Shown here: positions 13,401-25,400 of the stretch, piece by piece
Numbering within the stretch: position 1 is the stretch's first letter
Layout of the letters: every line of letters begins with the position of its first letter
Source: Motacilla alba alba
Taxonomy: Eukaryota; Chordata; Aves; Passeriformes; Motacillidae
Length of the DNA: 64,000 bases
Direction: 5' to 3'
Assembly: GCF_015832195.1 (NCBI RefSeq)
Contig: NC_052016.1
Span: forward strand, 31,021,129-31,085,128
Position numbers and translations under genes: made by a program
The notes under the pieces: model-generated
What the model was told of the DNA's origin: nothing
The model's database searches: none
What the model saw: the letters and a program-made list of their open reading frames with translations, nothing else

Positions 13401-16400
13401 CAACTTATACAGAGTTGTCGAGGCTGAGGTTTGTAATAAGAAGTCCCAGGCTGACAATCTACATGTAATTTTTCAAGTGAGCATGGAATTGTGGCACACT
13501 CTACGGAAAATCTGTACTGACAACATAGGAAAAGATGATAGGCTACTACTTGGGACTGCCTAGGGAGGAAAACATTTAAAGGGAGCAAAACATAGGAGAT
13601 TGTCCACAAAAGATCCAATTTCATTAGAGGGAAAATGAACAGATTCATAGGCATACATACTGATTGCATAAAATTCCATTCCAACTAGCATTTATGTGAA
13701 ATGTCATTTGCTCAACTGGTAGGAGTTAGTCTTCAGGCTAGAAGAATATGTGCATCGTATAACACAGACAAATTACAAGACAGTACTGACAAGAATTTGA
13801 TTAAAAGACCTTGTAGTATTTTCTGAACAGTGTAAATGACATTGTTAGTGTTCTGGCCAGTAGTTCTTCTTTCAAAGCACAATAAAGCTAACATTGAGAG
13901 GCCTAAACAGCAACATTTATACAAGTTAAATGAATATGTCTGTAATTGCTTGTTATCTGTTGATTAGAGCATAATGGCTATTGCATTTTCTAACAAAGGC
14001 ACAAACATTAATATTTGCAATGGTTTACACAATGCTGCAGGTGTATGTAATTCCTTACAAGATAAAAATCCCAACACTTTTTAAACCCCAGCACTGAATA
14101 CAAGTGCTGTTACTCAAACCAGATGTCTCACCTTTCTAGCCATTCCTTCAGAACAAACAATTTACAAAGTTTCCCATTAGAAACTTCTGTTGTTAAAATC
14201 CCAGATTTTTAGGATGAAGCAGTCTTGTGCATTGTTTCAAAACATTCATGATTTGCCTTAATTATTGAAGAACTGATCCCAGGAATAACAATTGCATGTA
14301 AAGTGACTTTGCAAGAGCAAATGCACAAATGCAAAACACAGTAGCTCCAAACCAAGCATCATTGCCCTTCAAAGCCAATAATGGCAGTGGTGTGAGAGGA
14401 AAGGAACAGTGCACTTACGGTCAAGCGCTGTGGTGGCCATCAGGCATGTAAAGGGAGACACACCGATGGCCTCAATCCCCCCAGAGTGGAAGGTACACAC
14501 ACGCTCTGGGTCATGGCTCTGCAGTGCAAAACAGAAGAGAAATTATGCTGCATTTTACACTTGTGCTCTCCAGTTTGAGCTTATGCTGCCTGGGAAATAA
14601 TTTCATCATCTAAGGAATTACAGACTTTGCAACAATTATTTTTTTTTAAATTAGATTGTATAGTCTGTGTCTTTTATTTACCATAAAATTCTTGGAACAT
14701 ATTTTACTTTTCACATTAGAATTCTATTCCCCACAAGGGATTGTTCCTATTTACTTTAATATGTTCCAAAGCAAAAATTAAATGCCGCTTTTTCACCTCT
14801 GTCATCTGTTTCTCCATGAAAAACATCTCCAGTAGTAACAATAGTTACCAGTAGGATATAACACTTCAAGTGTGTTTCATCTTCTTCTTACTTTTTTTTA
14901 GCTCTTTCTGTCATTTAAAGACTACAGCAAGGATCAGTTCAAACACCTATCTATAGAGGAAATAACAACACTCCTTGAACTCATTTCCTGCATCCATGCA
15001 ACTTTGAGTACAACTTTATAAAATTGAAGTCCTTTAAAGTAAATTGAATTTGGATGCTGAAATTTAAGGAATCAAAAATCAAATTCCTCTTTACCATCCT
15101 GCACAATCATTCCAATCAATTACATTTGAAAATTTTTATGAAATAAAATATCTGTTTCAATGCTACAATTTTCTACTGCGCAACTTTGTAAAACACAAAT
15201 TTCATTCCAGATGCAACCAGTATAGTTACAGGATGTCAGAGTATATGGTTCCTATTGCAAATGAACTGAAGAAATCAGACGAAAGAAAAAACAAAGTACC
15301 ATATTTGAAAAAGTCAAATCCAGCTTCCATATTGCTCCACTTGTATCCTGAAGAAGAAAAAACATTATTTTGAATATTTTCAGATATTTTCAATTTGGAA
15401 ATAAAACTGCATATAGTGACTTCTTAAAAAGTCCTTAACAATTATCATTGTGAAACAGAAATTACTAAATGCAATGATGTTGCTCTCATGAATCCCATTC
15501 ATCACTTTAAGGTAACAGAACTTAGACAATACCTTTTCACATTCTCCTATTCTTTTGCCAGAGTCTCACACATTACTGTACACTAAAAACACAGCACAGC
15601 ATAGCATAGCATAATTCAGTTGGAAGGGACACGCAAGGATCATCTCGTCCAATTGCCTGATCACTTCAGGCCTGACCAAAAGTTAAAGTATATTATTAAA
15701 TGCCTCTATATATGCCTCTTAAACATTAACAGACTTGGAACTTAAACAACCTCTCTAGGAAGCCTGTTTCAGTGTTTAAAAAATAAACCAACAAAACTGT
15801 TGGTAGGTAGGTAGGTAGGTAAGAAGATTATTTTCGGTATCCTGAAGGCTGAATTCTACTAAAAAGAAACACTCTGATTTGTAATAGAGTCCTGCTGTTA
15901 CCAGCATGCTCCTCATTTTGTGTTTCTCCACAGAGATGCATGTACCTGAGTGTGTCTTACCTGAGCAAACCAGAAGGACTGTCCATGGTCATGAATTTTT
16001 GTAATGAAATTCAGGCTGACATTCTTGCCAAGCCAAAGTTCATTCATAGGCTCCATCTCTACTAAGCCTGTGTCATCCACAGGATCAGCAGTATCCACTA
16101 CCTCAAAGTTCCACATCTTCATGGCATTGGAAGCATTTTAAAAATGAAAAAAAAAAAAAAGCTTTTTTTGTAAGACCAGGTTGTTTTCATACGCAATAAA
16201 TATGGAAAACCAAAATTTTAAGAAAGCAAAATCACTGCTTTGAACATAACCTAGAACAGTCACTGGAGCTTCAATTCAGCCCTGACACTAGCAGAGCTGT
16301 ACACAGCAGCTTCAGAACTATGCAGAATAAATGGTATCTGTGGGCACTCAGCATGGCTCATACTGAGGCAGCACAAAATAAGGGGAAGTCAAACCCTTCC

Positions 16401-19400
16401 ATGTTCTGCTCTGTAGGATAAGGACAACATATCAGTTAGCATGCTTATAATCAAGTGAATTTTCCTAAGGGAAAACACCAACCTATAAAACACAACAATA
16501 ACAACAACAATAACAGGCTTTGAAACCCTTCACTGTCTGTAGGTCAGTATACCATTGATTATCTCAGCCATTCCACACATCAGCAGAAGACACATCATGT
16601 TCTCCCTTAAAGAGCAGGGAAATAAAATTGCAAAATTCTTGATCATTGATAGGTGAGATCAGAAAGTGGTGTTATGCATAAGGAAAACATTTTGACCTTA
16701 ATTTATAGAATTATTTGTTAACTTCAGGATGCTTTTTCTTTTATTTTCCCCTACTTTAGGATATGTATCTCTGAGATGCTAGTTAATTTCTGTGTTATTT
16801 TACCATTAATAATCTGAGCTTTTAAACACTCAGAAAATTAATTTCAGATATTCCTGTAGCTTGTTTTTTATCTTTTAGGTAACACCAGGTGTTAATAAGC
16901 CTGGAAGTTATAAAATGTTAGAATGTAGTTAGGAACAAAGCTGTTAGAAAACCACTGAAGATTATTTTGATTTACTAAAATAAAAGCTGATTTATTTAAT
17001 TATTTATTACTATTAAACAAGGAAAACTGCATGCCATGCTATCCAATTCAAACATGTACACTGTGGAGATGTGCTCCTATTTTCTTTGTTATACCAAATA
17101 ATTTTCAGAAAGAAACTATCCTCCAAAAATCTGCTAAAGGAAATACGTAATATTTACCTGCTGACCATACATTTGCACACCTAAAGGCAGAGCAAAAGAA
17201 AAACTCACCCGAATGACACCATCTTTCCCAACAGAGTAAAGTTCTCCTTCATCAAAAACTAACTGGCTGACAGGGCCCTCATGACAAGGCTTGTGTCCAA
17301 CTTGACAGAGCTCTACTTTAATGAGGCCACCTTCCCAAAGCAGCAAATTGCCCCACTCAGTTCCTGAGACAACCTTCAATGCAAATGAAGATAATTATGT
17401 AAGCACCTGCATGTAATTGTGCAGAAGCAGGCAAGAACCCAATTAACATTTGTGGCTTCCTTCCATGAAAGCATTAAACCAATGGCAAAGTACAGACATT
17501 TGCAAGAGAAGATGTAAAGGGTGAGGAGGTTCAACTTTTTAGCAATGTGACATAATTTGCATGCACTGAAATTGGTGAAGATTGGGACCAACAGTCTCTT
17601 TGTATTTCTGTACACTAATGCTTTCACATTAGAAGACACTCAGCTCCAAGCCAACACGGATCTTTTTTTCTGTGAATTACAACACTAACTCTTTTCCAAT
17701 TATTACAAAGCAAGACAGAGATTTTGGGCAAGTTGATGGCAATATTTTCTTCTCAGAACAGTGCATCGTGGGCCTGATTAAAAACATTTTTAAGCAAATA
17801 GTAGCTCTATAACTTACAAAGCAGACTTCATATCAAAGCCTAAAAGGGTACATAATATTTTTTCTTTTGGTCACTTTTTTTCACTCACCTTCCCATCGGG
17901 CAGCTCCACAAAACCTATAATGTCAGACACTGCTGTTTTTCCAAACCTGCCCAAAGCACCTTGTAACTTGAGACCAGTTAATGTGAGAGCCATCTTCCAG
18001 AATCTGAGTACAGAAAAAAACACCCCTCACTGATACAAGATTTCCTAAAGACTGTTCAATCCCTCTTAGACATTGCAATACTCTTACCAGGAATGCCTTG
18101 CTCATGTATTATTCCTTTTTGCAGGAGAACTTGGGGTTGTTTCTTTTGAAAATGACATAAAGCTTTACATCTACACAAACATTTCCCTACCCTACTCCTA
18201 TGAAAAAGCTAGGAAATGGATTTGGAATAAGCAGAATGAAGATTAAACTACTACTTAAAATTAAGAAGCGTAAAATCCACAGCTAAATCTTTATGGCTAC
18301 AACCCATACACATACTTAGGGATATCTATTTTATCCTTGCTGTGGAGTGTATGATGCTCAGTTTTGTAAACCCAAGGGACTGAGGACTTCATTGAATGTT
18401 ATCCAAGTCCTCTTGTGGAATTAAACTGTACTATAAAATCTCACTGAGCCAAAGGTTTTATCCTAAGTATTGGTGTCTCCTGTGTGTGCAGGAGAGATTA
18501 CTTTTAAGATAACTGTTGGGAATTGTAATTTGAGTCCACATTTGGGTGAAAGGTCGCATTTATCATGTAATAAAAGCTATGTCAGAGTTTATTTGTAGTA
18601 TTTAAGCTCAAAAGAAAGTTTATAAGAGATTTTGTTTTGTCAGATTTCCATAAATAATGCAGTCTAAACTACACTTGTTCTGTGTCTAAATAAACCATCT
18701 GCTATTTCAGACCCACCTTGCAACCAAGCTATAAAGCAAATCTCAGATTTTTATCTGATTTCCCCATTAAAATTCCAAGAAACTTTAGATGCATTATAAT
18801 TTTAAAGATATAATTTTTATTACAACAGAATCCCACTCATAGCATAAGACTCTGCTGTGTTAACATTTGAGTACTGGATAAGCACAGAACACAAAAAGAA
18901 AGTTTAAAGTCTTTGGGTGTTTGACCCTTTTTTATAAAAGGACCCATGAACTTAGCAGGAAAGGGAATGTATGGAGACATCTTTTGTAGGCTTTTGATGC
19001 GATCAGAGGGTTTCTGATCCATGACTTGGCAATGAGCTCCAATGGCTGTCCAAGGAGCAGATGAGCTCAAGAAATCAAAGACAGAAAGCCCAGAAGGCAC
19101 AGAAGGTAAATATCCTATGTTACCAGCTAGAAGACATGCAGATATAAGAATTTTGCATTACTTCTTCCCAGCACTTGTTGAAATTACAAGAATGAAGCCA
19201 GAGGTACTGACATTTAACATCAAGCGTCATCCTATTTGGACAGCAAAGATATTGAAAGATTTGTTTGACTGGCTGAAGAATTTGAAATCCTCATTTTTGT
19301 AATTGTATGGGCCCAGTAAAATAGCATTCCTCATTGGTACGTGTTTGCTAATGATACATTCTTGTTAGTCATCTCCTACATATTATGACTGCAGAGGTGT

Positions 19401-22400
19401 CATGTATTAATCCTAATCAGCAAACCTACCTGATGTGTCCTGATCCACATGTAGTCAGATGCTCTTCATTCTCAGCAGAAAACATGACCTTGTAAACATC
19501 CTGTGCAAAAGCTTTTGACCTCAACAGAGTCTCCTCTTGTTTCCAATCCCAGATGGTCAACATGTAGTCAGGGCTGCTCCCAACACTTGCCAGCAAAGTG
19601 CCAGTACGGTTGAAATCGCCAAAAACATAGGCTACCTCTGTTCCACCTAAAGAAATGTACAACCCCCAATACACATGCACAAGAAAGAGGTAGAAACAAC
19701 ACAAAAATCTACTCAGAAGGAGCTCAACATTCACTGAAATTATTTTTTATTCAATAGGTAATGGCTTTAGCTTGGCTATCTCTATCAAAGAGAAGTTTCT
19801 TCCCATGCAATAAAAGTTTGAAACCAATGTTTTCTATTTTTGCTGTGAAGGACCAGAAGATTCTATTTCCTTCTAAACTAAAAATTATCCACTACTCCAT
19901 CTGCTGGGATCTTTAAACACTAGTCCATCTGTATAAAATAAAAATAGAACGTTTTACACTACCTTTCAGTATTCTGTAGGGCCTCACCGAAGGATATGTG
20001 TAGATGACAATGTTTGGCTTCTTTCCTTTTTCTCCTACTGCAAAGTACTCCTTACTAGGGTGTGCCTTGAAAAAGCAGAAGTCTTGTTCCATGCTGTAAC
20101 AACACCTTTGTCTTTACCCTGATAGTTACTTAGTTATTGTATTCACCCACTCATTAGTCAAAACATATTGCCATAAATACTAGATTGCATTTTTCTGTGT
20201 GTTTATTCTGAACAACTGTCAACCTATTGCTCAATATCAGAATGAAGCCACTATGCACACAAAATGGTATATCCCACATATATTGTGGAATCATCACAAA
20301 TGGTGAAACAATCTGCTTTGTGATGCATCCTTTTACTCTTTCTACCTCACTCAACCCACTAGATAATCTTTCCATAGCAGCATTTGCGTCCACAGCCATC
20401 TACTTCAGCAGACAGCTGCAGAAGAGCTATCCTGAATGACACTACTTCGAAGGTGTAAAAATGTACACTGATTCCTCAGAAAAGGCTGCTTACGATAAAG
20501 CAGGACAGTCTGAAGCTGGTAGTCTGAAAGCCTCGCTCATGTGCAATAAAACTGAGCAATAGCAGAGCTTTCACATGGTAAGGTGCTTCAAATTCAGAGA
20601 CGGAACTTGATATTTCAAGCTCTTGACAAGTTTATTAGAGTGAAACCAGATACTTTTTCTCCTTATTTGTGTGGGAGTTTGACTTTCTAAATTTCAATTG
20701 CAAGTACGACTCTATATTAGTATCAGTTGTGATTAGGGCAGATGAATTGTTGAAAAAAATAAAAGAATTGCTATGAGCCAAAAGATTTAAATAGGAACGC
20801 AAAAATAATCCCCGCTGGACTTGTCAGTCCTTTTAGGTAGCTGAGCCTGGGACTAAGGTGTGCAGATACTTGTTCTCTGCCAATTATATTGATGGGATGA
20901 GAAGCCTATGCTGCATGATGCACACATTCCTCTAATCAATACCATATACTTTCTTATATATATAAAAGTGCAACTGCAGAAGTCTCCCATATCTGGCAAC
21001 CACAACCAAGCAAACATTTTCTCCCTAGAAAGTGACTCAAGTTCTTAAAAAAGAAACAAAATGCATACTGTGATAAACCCAATGCCACCGCCACGGCTGC
21101 TCCGGACATGTTTCTGATACTTAGTTTTCAGGTTCTGGAGGATCACCTGGTTGCCTGCTACATAACCTACAGTATTTCTATCCATTATCATCAAGTTTAC
21201 AGGTCTGGTACAGTCATATCCAAAAGAATGTCTGGGAACAGTCCAATAAGGAAAAGATTAGACACTGGCTTTCTAGACAGTTTACTAAGTGGATAGAAAC
21301 ACGTAAACTGAAACTGAAATGGGAATACTGAAACTAGTGACTAAGCCTGATGGCAGGAGATTATTTTCTTCAGTATACAGTGAAAGTAAAATATATCTTG
21401 ACTCTATGACTGAAAGGAAGGCACAAGCCTTCTGAAGTTCATATCCTATCTTTTCGTCTCCACTATGGGTACACCTCTTGTTTCTGATCATTTGGAGCTG
21501 CAAGAAATTCATATTTTATCTGTGTTCTCTTTTCAAATTAAATGTAAAAGATGTGCATCAGATTACCAGGAACTGTACTACAGACAAGAAATCAAACCAA
21601 GCAAGTTTTCAAGCTCACTTCTTAATTATTAACAGTCAGATGTAAAAAAGGGAAAATCCAGTCTTCAATACCAACTGAACTGTGTCTGCAGAGAAAACCA
21701 CCAGCAGATACAAAAGTATACAAAAGATAAAAAAGATATCATATCCTACCCAACTTGGCCATACCTACCCAAGAGTTTATTGTAGCTCTTAACTGATGGG
21801 CACCACTTCCTTCATCCTATGAGTTCAGATCTCCTGAGCACCAGAATAGAAATCTACCTGGTTCCTTCCTCACTTCTCCCTTATGAGGTACACAGGAGCT
21901 CTTCTGCTCTCCCCTCAGCTTCTTGGGGAACATCAGTGTGGTTACAGAGAAAGGGAGAGCTTTGCAGGGTGTATTCTTATGCCAGTCTTCTGCCTGGTCA
22001 CATTAGCTTCTCAATGATCTAGTTCTACAGGAGTACTTATGATAGGAAGCACTATGCCTAGTAAGAAATCTGTAGAAGGTCAAGAAAACACTTAAGATTA
22101 AATTCACCCAGAACCATAACTGGCCAGGATTTTTACCTGTGTCTCAACCAAAGGTATCCCACTAATGCCACATAGGCTACTCCAAATTTGACCAATACAA
22201 TTTCGAGAAGGTATATTAAATATCATTAGCTTTGAATTTGCACAATCTCAACAGAAAGGATACTTAAAAATAAGAAGGTCAATGGGTATCTCAGTGTCGT
22301 CAGTGGCATATGGTCCTGAATATACATCTTCATACGTGTAGAAGAAGGCTTCATCTATTTTTTCTTTTACCTCCTCAGGCCTTTTTTGTGGTTCTGAGGA

Positions 22401-25400
22401 TACTTGAGTATTATCTTGTTTGTCCAAATTGTCTTCTGCACCTCAGAATTTGGAACATAACAGAAATTTGTATTCACCACATGTTTTGTGTTAGTTGCTG
22501 ATATTTGCACCTAACCATAAAAGGGAAGGAGTCACAACGCTTTGCCCCCATTTGACAGAGCAATCAATACTCCATAGCTCAAAGCAAGGGTTCCGTGTCT
22601 TAGCAACTACTTGTCCTGGAACAGTCTGCAACAAATACTCAGGCTTTTAAAAACTTCACTGTAAATATTCCAAACTGAAGAATTTAAACAAAAACAAAAC
22701 AAAAAAAAAACCAAACAAAAAAAATGAGACTGTTTGAAAAATACTGGTCTTAAAACTTTAAGACTTACTAAAGCAGTTCAGTTGAGATTTGCTTGACATT
22801 TAGGTCTCCACTTTAAAAACCAAACAAATTTTAAAGTGTCTGTTTTCAGTAGCTATTGAATGCACATTGTTACACAAAACAACTATTAAAACCACATATA
22901 ATGGGCCACCAGAAGACACCACTGTCTTCAACAAAGCAAAGCAAACTGCTAATGTGTGACCCAGTGTAGCTCCTCACTGGATTGCAATGCCCAACACTGT
23001 CAACTTGACTTCCAACTAGTCATAAGCACTTGCTAAAAGTAGTTTCCAGTTGGTTATCTCAGGTTAAATCTATTTTGTAAGTATTTAATGTTGTCCTGAC
23101 TGTTTTATCTCCTAGGTGGGCCATGAGAAACAAGCAAAGGGGTCAGAGACCAGTCAGGCAAAGTTAAGCCAACTGAAAGGGAGCAGAAATACTCAATCAC
23201 TGTAACTGAACACAGTCTATTGTTGTTAGGCTGTTAGGCTGTTGTTAGGTTGTTAGGCTGTTCCTAATAATAATTGCAAAAAAAAATGAAAACCAGAAAG
23301 TACGGGATTTTAAGTTTGTACCACCATCTCCTCAGTGAACACCCCTTCTCGGCAATGCCCTCAATCCCTGATTCCACTTGCTCCCCTTCTTCTTCCTGTT
23401 CCTCTGCAGCTGGTGATTTAATCGAAACACTAGTTTTGTTTCCTTTTGCAAAGTATAATTGGTATCACTCTCTTAGGTATGAATTCCTTTGACTAATTTG
23501 CTCACACATGCTATATTAAATAAATATATAGTTTTGTAGTAGTAAAAGAAGTTCCTCAGTCCAACAACAGACCTCCTGATGCTTAGCATTAAATGTCAGG
23601 AGAAGTTTACTTCCAAACACCAGTAATTTAAAACTTAGGGGAAGGAAAGAAACCAATACATGCTATAGAAAAAAGGTGTAAGAGGAAGATCAAACAAATG
23701 CCAAAAGTAATGCAGCAATGCATAAAAAAATCCTTCCAAAGTGGATTTGTTATTCATGCTACCCAGATCTAGTGTGTTAGATGACATGCAGGACACCTGA
23801 AATAGACACTGGACAGGCATTTCAAGATGAAAAATATGTTAAAAAGAAAAATACTGACCTCTGACTGAAAGAGTCTGGTGGAGTTAAAAACCTGATTTAA
23901 GTATTAGCTACAAAGACAGGTCTTAGCAGCAAAAAAATTCAGGGAAGGGACTTTGAGAGCTGAGGCACAGCAGGAACAGCAGGCACAGGCTTAGTCCAGA
24001 ACATCACTATGACCAGAGTAAAAATAAAATTTGGCAACACCAAGAGCAGGAACTGGAGCTGAAGTAAGAAAGGGGTGGTGGAAAAATGGTGGAAGAAACC
24101 AGAAGTTACTGTAGGTTCAGTACTGAAATCACGATATAACAGGGAAATGCTCACCACTGGGATCTGCCTCTGCATCTTCTGCTGGTTCCTGTTCCATTGG
24201 AAAAGGTGGATGTTCTCTCTCCCTGGCAGTGGTAAAGACAAACTTTTAGTATTGTTGCCTTTATTTGCCATTTAGACCATTCTGATTTCCTCTCAAATGC
24301 TTTGAGATTCCCAAAGATGCTATTTGTCTTCTGCCTGTACACAAATATGGATAACCCAAATATATGTCCTACTTTGTAGAGTGAACTCATTGGCTCAGGT
24401 TTTAGGACTCCAGGATCTGAATAAATTGCTGCAGCAAGACTCATCTAAATACTGTGTAATGGTGTGAACTGACATGATTTAAATGTGTTGAGCTTCTCTT
24501 TAACATACTAGGATAAGATCTGCTTTTGAGACAACAAGGCTATTCCTTCACCATTGTGGTGGACTTCACAAAAATATCCAGAGATAGACCTTCTGAGACC
24601 ACCTAATATATTGAATGAAAAAGCAAGAGAGATTATTCTTTAAGAAAAATGGATTTTCTTCAAAACATTTTATGATAATGAAAAACAAATTTTAAAAGTT
24701 AGCACCATTTTTTAAAATTAAACTGTTTAATAACACCCCTCCCCCATATGATTTTTATCTTTCAGATCATCTTTTTCAGGGTGCTACATTTTTCACTAGT
24801 TACTATTTTCCTCTGAAGTGGAAAAGGTCCAAATTTGTCATATAAAAAACAAACACATTGACCATTTTTACAGAAGTCTCAAAAAGCAGCAAAAAAGCAT
24901 AAGCATTGCTCTTACTCTAAATTTATTCTGCCTTTTGATTTCATATGTGTTCTCCATTTTCAAATGAAACACCTTAAAATGCACATTGGAACAACTTTGC
25001 ATCAATATTACAGCATGAAAAAAACTAATCAAAATCAGAAAATTCAGAAGTTGTATATAAAGAAACATGAATACTCAGAATAGGAAATATGGGAAGGATG
25101 CAAGCAAATCCCTCTTCATTTGTAATCATAACTTTGATACCGCTAAGAAGTCCCTAAAAATGCATTTCCTGTTTCCAGCTCTGGGTCAGAATCCATTTGG
25201 AAAAAATATTTTGAGGAATTTCAGGCTTTTTCAATATTTCAGGAAAGGCAAAGTGTCTTAAAATGCCACCCACAAGAAGAACAAAGAGGACAAATAAATA
25301 TTTCAGATATGTCATTCTTGTTGTTCTATAGCCAATCTTCATCCAAAAGTCCTGAGTGTCTTCCAGAATCTGACTTTCCTGCATAATTTCACATAAGAAT

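Noticed and set aside
18837..19302. Overlapping 86- and 87-codon frames in the CFAP44 intron between exons 6 and 7
   Set aside because: No match to the CFAP44 family, and the splice phases already join exon 6 to exon 7 without it.
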